NCBI RefSeq assembly: GCF_002019645.1
Contig: NZ_KV917374.1
Location: 5,168,369-5,232,368, forward strand
DNA length: 64,000 bases
Source: Litchfieldia alkalitelluris
Lineage (GTDB): Bacteria > Bacillota > Bacilli > Bacillales > Bacillaceae_L
Reading direction: 5' to 3'
The translations under genes and the position numbers were made by a program. Below the pieces are notes generated by a model. It was not told the origin of the DNA. It saw only the letters and a program-made list of their open reading frames with translations, and searched no databases. Positions 43,279 through 52,181 of the stretch are shown one piece after another (position 1 is the stretch's first letter; every line of letters begins with the position of its first letter).

Positions 43279-44121
43279 TTATTGATTAAAGTGGACAACG
43301 ACTGAGTCCATGATTGGTTTGTATCCAATTTCCATATAAATTTTATTCGACGTAGGGTTTTCTAGGTCTGTATATAAAGAAGTAGAATAATAACCTTGAT
43401 TTAACATCTTGGTAGTTAATGCTAGCACACAATTTGAGGCATGACCTTTTTTCCGTTCTTCTTTTGGAGTATAAACTAAGTTAATTGTAATATTGGTTTT
43501 GGTCGGGCGCGTAGCTGCTGCCATTGAGACCATCTTACCTTTCACAATCCAAACGTAAAGTCTACCCTTTTCTATGAATTCAATTGCTCTCTTCTCAGCT
43601 TCTTCTTGTGTTAACTTCATATCAACTTCCGCAGCAAAACCATACACCCACTCTTTTATAATTGGATAATGCTCTTTTGCAGCCTGCATTAGCACTCCGT
43701 TTTCGGTTAGATTTTTCTCAAGTCTATTCAACCGGTAAATTCGCTGATTCATTTTCACCTTTGAGATTGAACCACTTAAATTGGCAACATCATTTGCGAG
43801 TTTCTTTGTTAAGCCCGCTTCCCCAATCAACCCTGGTATTTTTGGATATGCTCTCGTTAACTCTTCTGCAAGCTTTTTAATTTCATCGACTTCTTCTATT
43901 GTATGATGTGAAAGAATGATCTGATTTGGATGGGTTTGAAGCATGACCATTACAATTTGAACATCTTTTATTACAGTTGCCATAAATATCGGTGTGTCGG
44001 TCTCTTTCAAAGAAGATAAAATGCCCAATAATAAGTTATTCTCTACCTCAAATTGCTCAAGATAGTTACTTACTTCATTTTTAAATGAAGATACATCAGT
44101 ATACTGTTTTAATGTTAACAA
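43279..44121 (-). CDS. GNAT-family N-acetyltransferase
   Basis: Protein of 280 aa. The C-terminal half is a GNAT fold: VYTPKEERKKGHASNCVLALTTKML carries the acetyl-CoA loop (R/K-x-x-G-x-A) and SLYTDLENPTSNKIYMEIGYKPI the final beta-bulge. The N-terminal half (1-140) is a divergent, GNAT-like or regulatory domain. TTG start with GTGGTG 8 nt upstream. Stands alone. Acceptor substrate unknown. Confidence 0.8.
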   Translation of the reverse strand: MLTLKQYTDVSSFKNEVSNYLEQFEVENNLLLGILSSLKETDTPIFMATVIKDVQIVMVMLQTHPNQIILSHHTIEEVDEIKKLAEELTRAYPKIPGLIGEAGLTKKLANDVANLSGSISKVKMNQRIYRLNRLEKNLTENGVLMQAAKEHYPIIKEWVYGFAAEVDMKLTQEEAEKRAIEFIEKGRLYVWIVKGKMVSMAAATRPTKTNITINLVYTPKEERKKGHASNCVLALTTKMLNQGYYSTSLYTDLENPTSNKIYMEIGYKPIMDSVVVHFNQ

Positions 44122-44181
44122 AGATACATCACCACTCTTTCAGGATGGTTTATAGATTCGTGAAAAGGTTTATAAATTCCT

Positions 44182-45132
44182 TCAGGCTAGCATTTTTCTC
44201 TTATTTTTATTTTCGTACATTCTTTCATCTGCCATGTAAAATAATTTCTCCACATGTCCAAAAGAAGAATGATGATAGGCAAATCCTAAAGATAAGTTGA
44301 TTGTTAATTGGTGATTTTCGTTATAATGTGTGATTCTATCTATTATATTCTGAATCAACTCCTCAACGGCTTCCTCCACATGACTTGTAATAAGTATGGA
44401 GAATTCATCTCCTCCCAATCTTGCAACAATCACATTTTCAGAACTAACACTATTTAAAATCTTTGCTGTTTCCGCAATTAACTGATCACCCTTTCGATGT
44501 CCATCTCTATCATTTATTTGCTTTAGATTATCTAAGTCACAAATGATAAACGCAATTGGAACATCTTCTTTTTTGTCAAAAAACTCCATTTGTTTACTAA
44601 TATAGCTTCTATTGTATAGACCTGTAAGATGGTCATGAGAAATTTGGTACTCCAAATCTTGTTGTAGTTTAATCTTATCTGTGATGTTTCTCATGACACC
44701 TTTAATTGCTACTAATTTTCCATGTTCATAAATAGGGCTTGTATATTCTTCAAACCAAATATATTCTCCTTGATTATTACTCCAACGCTGTAAGATAGGC
44801 TGGCTGTAATCAATCGTCCCTTGTACTTTATTAAATAGGGTTTGGTAATCATCAGGGTGTATGTTCTCAAAACATGAATATGGATTTATATACCCTTTCT
44901 CGACAATACCCTTCCCTAGAATATAATCTAACGATGGGCTGATATATCTAAATTTAAATTCAGGTAAAATATCGTAGTGATAGATAACATCCTTCGAACT
45001 TTCAAGCAATTGGTAGGTTCTCTTTTCACTTTCAAACTTTTCCCTTGCATTTTTTCTTTCGAAACTTATATAGATCATTAGCACAAACACAGCGAATATA
45101 AATCCTGTTGAAAATAAGAGTACACTTGTCAT
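44182..45132 (-). CDS. PAS-GGDEF diguanylate cyclase, membrane-anchored
   Basis: Makes the second messenger c-di-GMP from two GTP. One N-terminal membrane helix (about 3-22), a PAS domain (about 40-155; YQLLESSKDVIYHYD, RWSNNQGEYIWFEEYTSPIYEHGK) and a GGDEF domain (about 165-316) with the intact active-site loop RLGGDEF. No RxxD inhibitory site precedes it. I start it at 45132 (AGGGGAT upstream); the longer frame from 45219 adds 29 residues with no strong site. The PAS domain implies control by a bound ligand or redox state. Confidence 0.85.
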   Translation of the reverse strand: MTSVLLFSTGFIFAVFVLMIYISFERKNAREKFESEKRTYQLLESSKDVIYHYDILPEFKFRYISPSLDYILGKGIVEKGYINPYSCFENIHPDDYQTLFNKVQGTIDYSQPILQRWSNNQGEYIWFEEYTSPIYEHGKLVAIKGVMRNITDKIKLQQDLEYQISHDHLTGLYNRSYISKQMEFFDKKEDVPIAFIICDLDNLKQINDRDGHRKGDQLIAETAKILNSVSSENVIVARLGGDEFSILITSHVEEAVEELIQNIIDRITHYNENHQLTINLSLGFAYHHSSFGHVEKLFYMADERMYENKNKRKMLA

Positions 45133-45403
45133 CTCAATATCCCCTGTAGAAATTAATTTTTTTAAAAATGTAAATTTAACCATAAAAAATCCACTATTTC
45201 TAAAAATAGCAGACACCAAATAAAAGACATTATTTTGCCCTTCTTGGTAACCCGGCTATCATAACTTTTTACAGTTTTAGACCCGTGGTTTTGCGTCTCT
45301 ACTTTTCAGTAGGTTTGCCATTTTCATAAGGTTATTATATAAACTATATTCCAATTGTATAATAAGTAGTTCTTTTTTACTAGTTTTTATTATTAGTCTA
45401 CAC

Positions 45404-46237
45404 TGAAAAAAGAAATGCGGAAGGCGCTCGTTCATCGGCGACAGGCATAAGGCAAGCCGGCTGGAAGGTTGCTCTTTAACCTTCTAGGGTGGATTGACTT
45501 AGACCTAAAGAGCCGATAGCGCCTGGAGCTAGACACTAAGCTAAGTATAATTTTTCATCCTCCATGGTGCTAATTTTAATTAGCATGGAAGTCTACCCTG
45601 AAAATAACTTTGGTTGTGGAGTTCCATGAGCTGCGATCCACTTGCTTTCCGCGGGGTGGTCCGTGAGCCTCCTCGTCGCCAGGGGCGGGCTTCTGCGGGG
45701 TCTCACGAGACCACTGGATCCCGCAGGAGTCAAGTGGCTCTCCGCTCATTCCACACTGAGGAGGAAACACTTTTTCATACCCCATGGTGCGAAATAATTA
45801 TTTAGCATGGATGTCTACCCTGAAAAAAGAAATGCTGAAGGCGCTCGTTCATCGGCGACAGGCATAAGACGAGTCGGCTAGAAGGTTGCTCTTTAACCTT
45901 CTAGGGTGGATTGACTTAGACCTAAAGAGCCGATAGCGCCTGGAGCTAGACACTAAGCTAAGTATAATTTTTCATCCTCCATGGTGCTAATTTTAATTAG
46001 CATGGAAGTCTACCCTGAAAATAACTTTGGTTGTGGAGTTCCATGAGCTGCGATCCACTTGCTTTCCGTGGGGTGGTCCGTGAGCCTCCTCGTCGCCAGG
46101 GGCGGGCTTCTGCGGGGTCTCACGAGACCACTGGATCCCGCAGGAGTCAAGTGGCTCTCCGCTCATTCCACACTAGGTGAATGCACTATTTTCATACTTC
46201 ATGGTGCAAATACTCATTCGCATGAAGGTCTACTCAG
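45404..46237 (-). repeat. 417-bp tandem duplication of an R1-R3-R2-R3 composite repeat
   Basis: Unit 1 is 45404-45820 and unit 2 is 45821-46237. Each holds, reading the + strand, inverted R1 (45419-45534; 45836-45951), R3 (about 45538-45606; 45955-46023), R2 (45618-45756; 46035-46173) and R3 (about 45768-45826; 46183-46236). The two units differ at only a handful of positions in the R1-R3-R2 part and more in the last R3. No gene is present between the diguanylate cyclase and putP; open frames inside are repeat artefacts. Confidence 0.9.
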
Positions 46238-46297
46238 GTTAATTAATAAAAAAGAGTTATCCTGATTAATTGGATAACTCTTAAATGATTCTTATAA

Positions 46298-47757
46298 TTA
46301 TTTAATTGCTTCAAACTCCTCAAATTCTTGTGTGACTTCCTTACTTGGTTCTTTCCCTGCTAAGCTTATAACTAAGATTGCAAGTAATGAAAACAAGAAA
46401 CCTGGAGCCAATTCATAGATGTCAAATAATCCACCTGAAAGATTACCCCATATGATGACGGTTAGTCCTCCGACAATCATTCCAGCTAGAGCACCATTAC
46501 GAGTCATTCGCTTCCAATATAGAGAAAGAATAACAACAGGTCCGAATGCTGCGCCTAAGCCTGCCCTGCATAACCAACAAGATCTAAGATTGAACTTTCT
46601 GGATTGGTTGCTAATAGGATTGCAAAAATCGCAATCGCTAATACTCCAAAACGGCCAATCCAGACTAATTCTTTATCACTAGCATTTTTACGGAATACAC
46701 CTTTATATAGATCCTCTGCTAAAGAACTTGTAGATACGAGTAACTGTGAGTCTATTGTACTCATAATCGCTGATAATACCGCTGCAAGTAAGAATCCTGA
46801 AACCCAAGGATTGAACAAAATTTGAGTGAATGCTATAAATACTGACTCTGGATCTGCTAATGGATTTGCTGAGAAGTAGGCAATCCCTATTAGTCCAGTA
46901 AACATGGCACCAATAATTGATAGGAGTGTCCAGGATACACCAATAAATCTTGCTTTTTTTATAGCTTTTACATTTTTAATCGCCATAAATCGTGTGATAA
47001 TATGTGGTTGCCCAAAGTATCCCAATCCCCATGCTAAAAGAGATACGACACCAATAAATGTTGTTCCATGCCAAAAGTCTAAATAACTCGGGTCTACTGA
47101 TCTAACAATGGAAACTGTTTCACCCCAGCCGCCCATTTCCACTACGGCAACAATGGGTACAATGATTAGTGCTAAGAACATTAATATACCTTGAAAAAAG
47201 TCAGTCCAACTAACAGCGAGGAAGCCCCCTAAAAATGTGTATGAAATGATCACTATTGCTCTGATAAGAAGTGCAGAGCTATATGTTAGTCCGAATGACT
47301 CTTCAAAGAGAATCGCTCCTCCTACTAAACCAGCAGAAGTATAAAATGCGAAGAATACTAAAATAACAATTGCCGATACAATCCTTAATAACTTTGAATG
47401 ATCATGAAATCGATTTTCAAAAAACTCAGAAATAGTAATCGAATCTCCAGCAACTTCCGTATATGTCCGAAGCCTTGGAGCAACCATTTTCCAGTTAATA
47501 TAAACTCCGACAGCTAATCCTAATGGTAACCATAATTGATTGTAGCCACTTGCATAAAATGCACCAGGAAGTCCTAGTAATAACCAACTACTCATATCTG
47601 AAGCTCCTGCACTAAGTGCTGCTACTCCAGGTCCTAATCGCCTTCCTCCAAGTACATAATCTGACATATTACTAGTCATTCGATAAGATACAATCCCAAT
47701 TGCCAACATACCGACTAAGTAAATAATAAATGTAATTAACGTGGCACTATTAATAAC
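46298..47757 (-). pseudogene. putP: Sodium/proline symporter, frameshifted
   Basis: SSS-family Na+/proline symporter. Family motifs are well preserved: SDYVLGGRRLGPGVAALSAGASDMSSWLLLGLPG, then twelve to thirteen hydrophobic helices. Near 46557 a single base is missing: the frame reads LDLVGYAGQA-stop, whereas inserting one T (restoring TGG) gives LDLVGYAWAGLGAAFGPVVI, which joins the remaining C-terminal part (46507-46298, MTRNGALAGMIVGG..). The 5' end is also odd: AAAGGAG is followed at the ideal distance by GTT (47757) and then ATT, with no ATG/GTG/TTG in frame before an internal ATG at 47709 inside helix 1. Inactive gene, or one sequencing error plus a non-standard start. Confidence 0.85.
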
Positions 47758-48248
47758 TAAATCAACTCCTTTAATATTTTTTCCTTTGTCTTTGTGGGAA
47801 GAACTTCGTCGTGATTATGTGCTTTTGACGTCACGTACTTTAAAAACAAAGGTGTATATAAATACTAATTTACTTGGTAATTATTGTAAAGTTCTGATTA
47901 TTGCGATTATGTGCGATATATACCTATATTTTAAGATCGTGATAAGAAAAGTGGAGTTTTGCTTACAATATCTTGTAGATCCTCACAAATTCGAGTCCTT
48001 CAACTTAATAGTCAAGCCATAAATACAAAATCTTTCATATAAATGAATTTATTGGGAATCATGAACATGTAAGCTTTAATAATAATTACTATACAATTAA
48101 ATGTTTCTACTTTAACCTGGGGTATTTTCATAAACTTCTTTTGAAAGGTCCTTTACATAAACCGTCAACTAAGTAGAGCCGCATCTTTTCCTAGAAATAG
48201 CAAACCGGAATTCAAACAAAACAGTGTGTTTTACTTTAATTAGGTCAC
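47758..48248. other. Gene-free stretch upstream of putP
   Basis: AT-rich. GATTATGTGC occurs twice (47812-47821 and 47905-47914), which could be a regulatory site for putP. The open frame at 47741-48022 starts inside putP and lacks a ribosome site, so I do not call it. Confidence 0.35.
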
Positions 48249-48277
48249 TTAGTAACAATCTTTCAGAAAAGAGCCTT
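48249..48277. repeat. Short dispersed repeat (copy 2)
   Basis: CAATCTTTCAGAAAAGAGCC with flanking TTAGTAA; 27 of about 29 positions match 5947-5975. Confidence 0.5.
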
Positions 48278-48414
48278 AACCAAAGATTAACATAGGGTTA
48301 ATCTATCCTTAGTAAAAACTGGATAAGATAAAGCTATCAAGACCTTCATCCAAATGATTGCTTTGTTGATAACATTTGCTTTCCTCACTCACCCTGACTA
48401 GGAGGTAATTATTA

Positions 48415-48516
48415 ATGCAGCATTTCCTAAATTTCTTATTCTTGCTTTATATCTCCACACTTTTTATCATTATCTTTTTCCACACTTTTTTCCAACCTAG
48501 ACATGAAAAGAAGTAA
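48415..48516 (+). CDS. Possible 33-aa single-pass membrane protein
   Basis: Reading from the ATG gives 33 residues: MQHFLNFLFLLYISTLFIII is a membrane helix, followed by FFHTF and a basic tail QPRHEKK. Strong support for expression: AGGAGGT 7 nt upstream, and a rho-independent terminator starts 26 bp after the stop. It matches no family I know; small membrane proteins of this kind often regulate a larger membrane complex. It lies alone in a 1.7-kb gene-poor stretch. Confidence 0.55.
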   Translation: MQHFLNFLFLLYISTLFIIIFFHTFFQPRHEKK

Positions 48517-48542
48517 TAGCCTATTATTTCTGAAATAGAAAA

Positions 48543-48582
48543 AAAGCTTGTTAAAAAGGTACGACTCTTTTATACAAGCTTT
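48543..48582 (+). terminator. Terminator after the 33-aa ORF
   Basis: AAAGCTTGT / ACAAGCTTT stem with additional inner A/T pairing (TAAAAAG / CTTTTA). Confidence 0.6.
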
Positions 48583-48805
48583 CGTATTGATGTGCTTTTC
48601 TTAAAATAAGAACCGAAATGACAGCCGTATTGGTATATAAAAAAGTAAAGCTTGCTTAGTAATTAGCGAGTTTCTGTATTAAGTAACCATCATTTACTTC
48701 ACCGTAATACATCTAAATGAGTTTCTAACAAAAGTAAGTAACCTACCTTCATCTCACTTCCTTTTTTATAAAAGTAATGCCCATAATTGATTAACTAGTG
48801 AAAAA

Positions 48806-48997
48806 AATAAGCGGAGATTTTTCCGTTAAGTGCAGATTAACGCTCGTTTTAGGGTAAATAGAGGGAGGTTTTCCTCCTATACAAAGCAATCATACCTATT
48901 TTTACATTTTTCAAGTCAAATAAGAGGAACTTTTCCCTCTATTTATGCTTATTTTCCGTGCCATTTGCTACTTAAGGGGAATTACTCCCTCTATTTA
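48806..48997 (+). repeat. Four-palindrome intergenic element, copy B
   Basis: Palindromes AAGCGGAGATTTTTCCGTT, TAGAGGGAGGTTTTCCTCC, AAGAGGAACTTTTCCCTCT and AAGGGGAATTACTCCCTCT lie in order at 50-60 bp intervals. Spacer sequences (CAAAGCAATCATACCTATTT, AGTCAAATAAG, TTATTTTCC.TGC) match copy C closely. Confidence 0.8.
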
Positions 48998-49248
48998 GAC
49001 CATTCAAAGTGTCTAGCCCGATCCCCTAACCGATAAGAGCGAACTCTCACTGTCTCAGCTACGAGAATCAGCATCTTTTCATCGACTAGTTGTGAAAGAA
49101 CTATTTTAACCGGTCTGCCACTTAACTTCAAATACTTTTCTACTTCTATACGGTATATGGATTCTCAGCTTCGACCGCTAGCCGAAGTACTTCCTTTTCA
49201 ACTAAAGACAGAATGGCCCCTTGTCCAGTCCAGCCCCCAACTCCTCTG
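48991..49248 (-). pseudogene. Decayed gene fragment, possible winged-helix protein
   Basis: On the minus strand a protein-like frame, RGVGGWTGQGAILSLVEKEV and onward to AENPYTV, ends at a stop near 49152. A second frame continues at once with VEKYLKLSGRPVKIVLSQLV, then DEKMLILVAETVRVRSYRLG, to a stop at 48991. The pair reads as one polypeptide broken by a small frameshift. The helix pattern looks like a wHTH domain. I do not recognise the family. No start codon or ribosome site is visible; the 3' end touches repeat copy B. Confidence 0.45.
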
Positions 49249-49260
49249 ATAACAAAAGAA

Positions 49261-49290
49261 AAGGCGTATGCTAATTCATACGCTTTCTCT
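49261..49290. terminator. Terminator-like hairpin
   Basis: GCGTATG-CTAATT-CATACGC flanked by AAAAGAAAAG and CTTTCTCTTTT; works in either direction. Confidence 0.6.
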
Positions 49291-49430
49291 TTTGTATTTT
49301 TAATAGTAGGCACCCTTAAAACTCAACCCTTTACTCTTACTACAAACTTTTTTAATCAAGATTGTTTTTTTGCATTCATGACATGTCAAAAAACATTTAA
49401 TTAAGTGTGGATAACCCCTAACAGTTAGTT

Positions 49431-49470
49431 AAAAAACAATAGTCACTTCAGACAAGAGCCATTACTATTG
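49431..49470 (-). terminator. Terminator of the tua operon
   Basis: Minus strand CAATAGT / ACTATTG with a 20-nt loop, followed by TTTTTTAACT; overlaps the tuaH stop codon. Confidence 0.55.
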
Positions 49471-50616
49471 CGATGTTTGAATCATTTCTTGAAATATATG
49501 ATCCCAATTTTTTGTATAAGCTAGCTCTTTCCTTCTATTAATATGATTTTGACAATTCTTCATTTTTAGTAATTCTTCACATTCAGACACAAAATCTCCA
49601 ACATTATTATTTTCCAAATACGAGTAAACAAATTTTTCTTGGTATTTTTTTGTTGAAGGTAAATGAGCTCCTACTACAGGCTTTCCTGCTGCTAGGAATT
49701 CGAATAATTTAAGAGGAAAAACTGCCTCATTATATATTGAATGCTTATATGGCATGATTCCAATATCGACTAATTCCATATATTTAGGTACCTCTAGAGG
49801 ATCTACACTCCCCGTCCACACCACATTTTTTTCATTTAATAATTCTTTAAACTCTTGAAGTCCATTCGTTCCGTCTGGTCCTACAAAAAGAAATGTCCAT
49901 TCCTGACGTTGCTTAGCGACCTGCTTAATCAGGTCAAAATCAAGCTTAGGCTTTATTCCACCAATAAAACCGATCACAGGTGTCTTGAAATCATATGGTA
50001 ACTCCTTCTGTTTATTTTCAAAAAGTTCAAAATCGACTCCATTTTCAAACGTATGAATTCGCTCAGAAGATCCTACCTTTGTTTCTATTTTATTTCTTAA
50101 GTAGTCAGATGTACAAAACACAGTACCAGCTTTATGAATCAGTCGCTCCTCAGCTTGTAATATAATTTTTTCTCTCAACTTAGACACTATCGAACTACCG
50201 CCATTCATAGGAGCTGCCCATAAATCACTACAGTCATAAATTACTTTATCAAACCTAAATAATGATGAGAGAATCGGAAAACCCGGAAATGTATACCACA
50301 ATTGAACCTTGATGTTTTCAAACTTCTTTAGATAATCAATTAATGGATTTAATTTTTCTTTATACATTATGTCAATGTACCGGCCAATGCGAAACGGCTT
50401 TTGTGGAAGAAAATCTGCAATGGTCCATTGCTTAATGCCGTTAGGTAAGGTGATATACGCTTCTTTCTTATGACCAGGACTGGGACTTGGACAAAGCCAA
50501 ATCACTTCTATAGTATCTTTTTGTTTTAGTAAAAATTCCGCTAACCGATGGCGCCTGTACCTAAGTTGATCACCGTTCCATTCTCCAGTAGCAACAATCA
50601 CGTGAAGGGTCTCCAT
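49465..50616 (-). CDS. tuaH: Glycosyltransferase, TuaH-like
   Basis: GT-B fold glycosyltransferase, 383 aa, last gene of the teichuronic acid operon. The N-terminal lobe begins METLHVIVATGEWNGDQLRYRRHRL; a GT1/GT4-type C-terminal lobe has IGFIGGIKPKLDFDLIKQVA, TFLFVGPDG, NVVWTGSVDP and FPLKLFEFLAAGKPVVG. No membrane segment. Start at 50616 because AAAGGA lies 8 nt upstream; the ATG three codons earlier overlaps it. Size, position and order match TuaH. Sugar specificity unknown. Confidence 0.85.
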   Translation of the reverse strand: METLHVIVATGEWNGDQLRYRRHRLAEFLLKQKDTIEVIWLCPSPSPGHKKEAYITLPNGIKQWTIADFLPQKPFRIGRYIDIMYKEKLNPLIDYLKKFENIKVQLWYTFPGFPILSSLFRFDKVIYDCSDLWAAPMNGGSSIVSKLREKIILQAEERLIHKAGTVFCTSDYLRNKIETKVGSSERIHTFENGVDFELFENKQKELPYDFKTPVIGFIGGIKPKLDFDLIKQVAKQRQEWTFLFVGPDGTNGLQEFKELLNEKNVVWTGSVDPLEVPKYMELVDIGIMPYKHSIYNEAVFPLKLFEFLAAGKPVVGAHLPSTKKYQEKFVYSYLENNNVGDFVSECEELLKMKNCQNHINRRKELAYTKNWDHIFQEMIQTSQ

Positions 50617-50628
50617 ATTAATCATCCT

Positions 50629-51384
50629 TTATATTCTTTTCATCAAAGCATGAAAGGCATAATGTGAAAAGCACCAACATGCCATAAATACATTTAACTT
50701 TTCAATCTTGCGGTAGACGAACCAATTCATAGAAGCAGCTTTCCACTTATTCTTTGAGATTGATGGATTACCAATACGATATTCTGCTAATGTTTCATTT
50801 AAGCCAAAAGCAATATGACCTTTTTTAAGAATAGAGAGCCAAGTGGCCATATCCTGCCTTGTTCGTATATTTGGCATACGAAAGTCCCCAACTTTTTCTC
50901 GATCAATCATTACCGTTAGACAACCAATAATCGTATTTTTTAGCATCTCTTGATAAGATATCTGCGCTGGAGCGGCTATCTTTTTATTTAATAACGATCC
51001 TTCCTGATTCATAAGCTCATAAGCTGTAAATGTGAAGGATAAGTCCTTTTCTCTCATAAAGGAGAGCTGTCTTTCAAGCTTTTCCGGTTTCCACCGATCA
51101 TCACTATCTAAAAAGGCAATAAATCTAGCACTTGCATATTTCAAGGCAGTATTACGAGCAACCGCTGCACCACTATTTTCCTCTAAATAAACGACCTTTA
51201 TTCTTTCATCCTGCTCTTTATGTATTTGCAATAGCTGTTGTGTACCGTCTGTTGAACAATCATCCACAATAATCATTTCCCAGTCCTCGAAGCTCTGATT
51301 TTTTACTGATTCAATTGTGCTATTGATATATTGGATGGCATTGTATGAAGGTGTAATGATTGAGACAATAGGCTTTTTAGTCAT
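50629..51384 (-). CDS. tuaG: Family 2 glycosyltransferase, TuaG-like
   Basis: GT-A fold GT2 transferase, 251 aa: VSIITPSYNAIQYINSTIES, first Asp motif DDCSTDGTQ, DxD-type FLDSDDRW and the later TRQDMATWLSIL (acceptor-site region). It ends with a hydrophobic, possibly membrane-associated segment (MACWCFSHYAFHAL). GGAGG before ATG. The same length as B. subtilis TuaG within one or two residues. Transfers one sugar of the teichuronic acid repeat. Confidence 0.87.
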   Translation of the reverse strand: MTKKPIVSIITPSYNAIQYINSTIESVKNQSFEDWEMIIVDDCSTDGTQQLLQIHKEQDERIKVVYLEENSGAAVARNTALKYASARFIAFLDSDDRWKPEKLERQLSFMREKDLSFTFTAYELMNQEGSLLNKKIAAPAQISYQEMLKNTIIGCLTVMIDREKVGDFRMPNIRTRQDMATWLSILKKGHIAFGLNETLAEYRIGNPSISKNKWKAASMNWFVYRKIEKLNVFMACWCFSHYAFHALMKRI

Positions 51385-51494
51385 GAAAGAAACCTCCCAT
51401 ATGATTCATTACTTTTTGGTTGTTCTCCTAAACTTTGATACTATTGAATAATCTCTTGAGTTCGCTATGAAATTTTTGATAAAACAATCCCTAA

Positions 51495-52181
51495 TTAAAA
51501 AGAACCTTCCTTTTTTTGAAAACCTACAGGAACAACAACCCATAGCCATGCCAATGTAATACCTATTAACCCCCCTAAAAATCCTCTTTCACTAGAGGTT
51601 AATGATTTGATTGACTCACTCCGTAATTCCATATTGTTAAGCAGCTTTGCTTCCCTTACACTTAATAATTCTGTATTTAATTCATATAGAAACTGTTGGT
51701 GCTCGACACTTTCTTCTTTGCTTATCTCAAGATTCGAGATTGAGTCAATTGCCGACTGTATGACTGTTTTCTTTTCAGCTACAACGCTTTGATCCAATAA
51801 CAGATACTCTTCTAACACATCATGAAGAAACCGCTCCGCTCTTTCAGCTGATTGATCATGATAGGACAATACGATTACGCCTTCATCTACTATCATCACC
51901 TGAAAGTTTGCTTTTATCTGATTTTGGTGATTTTCCCACCAATCATTTAAACGTTCCTTATAAAAAAGTTCATGAGTCAAAAGGATTTGAAGATGCTTCG
52001 GGTTATTTAAGTCTGAGTGACTATATTCTCCTAGTAAGATTTTTGCCTCCGCTTTGTAAGTCACTGGATTATTCTCAACAGGTATTAACCATCCAAGTAA
52101 CCCTAGTAAAATAGGCATGATGACAATGATTACAATAAACTTCTTTACTCTAACCAATATCCTCTGTATGGTGATTCTCAT
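51495..52181 (-). CDS. tuaF: Wzz-like chain-length protein, TuaF-like
   Basis: Protein of 228 aa with a membrane helix at each end (about 14-32 and 203-220) and a coiled extracellular loop between, the layout of polysaccharide co-polymerases that set chain length. ATG overlaps the tuaE stop by 4 bp. A 110-bp gap to tuaG holds no visible gene. Length and position correspond to TuaF. Confidence 0.85.
   Translation of the reverse strand: MRITIQRILVRVKKFIVIIVIMPILLGLLGWLIPVENNPVTYKAEAKILLGEYSHSDLNNPKHLQILLTHELFYKERLNDWWENHQNQIKANFQVMIVDEGVIVLSYHDQSAERAERFLHDVLEEYLLLDQSVVAEKKTVIQSAIDSISNLEISKEESVEHQQFLYELNTELLSVREAKLLNNMELRSESIKSLTSSERGFLGGLIGITLAWLWVVVPVGFQKKEGSF

Noticed and set aside
45404-46237. 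Possible CRISPR array.
   Set aside because: Repeat units are hundreds of bases long, consist of alternating different bodies, and lack uniform short repeats, unique spacers and cas genes.
45576-46265. Open frames of 63-69 codons in the 45-46 kb repeats.
   Set aside because: They arise from the G+C-rich R2 body and recur wherever it occurs.
47741-48022. 93-codon frame on the + strand.
   Set aside because: Starts antisense within putP, lacks a ribosome site and shows no protein-like pattern.
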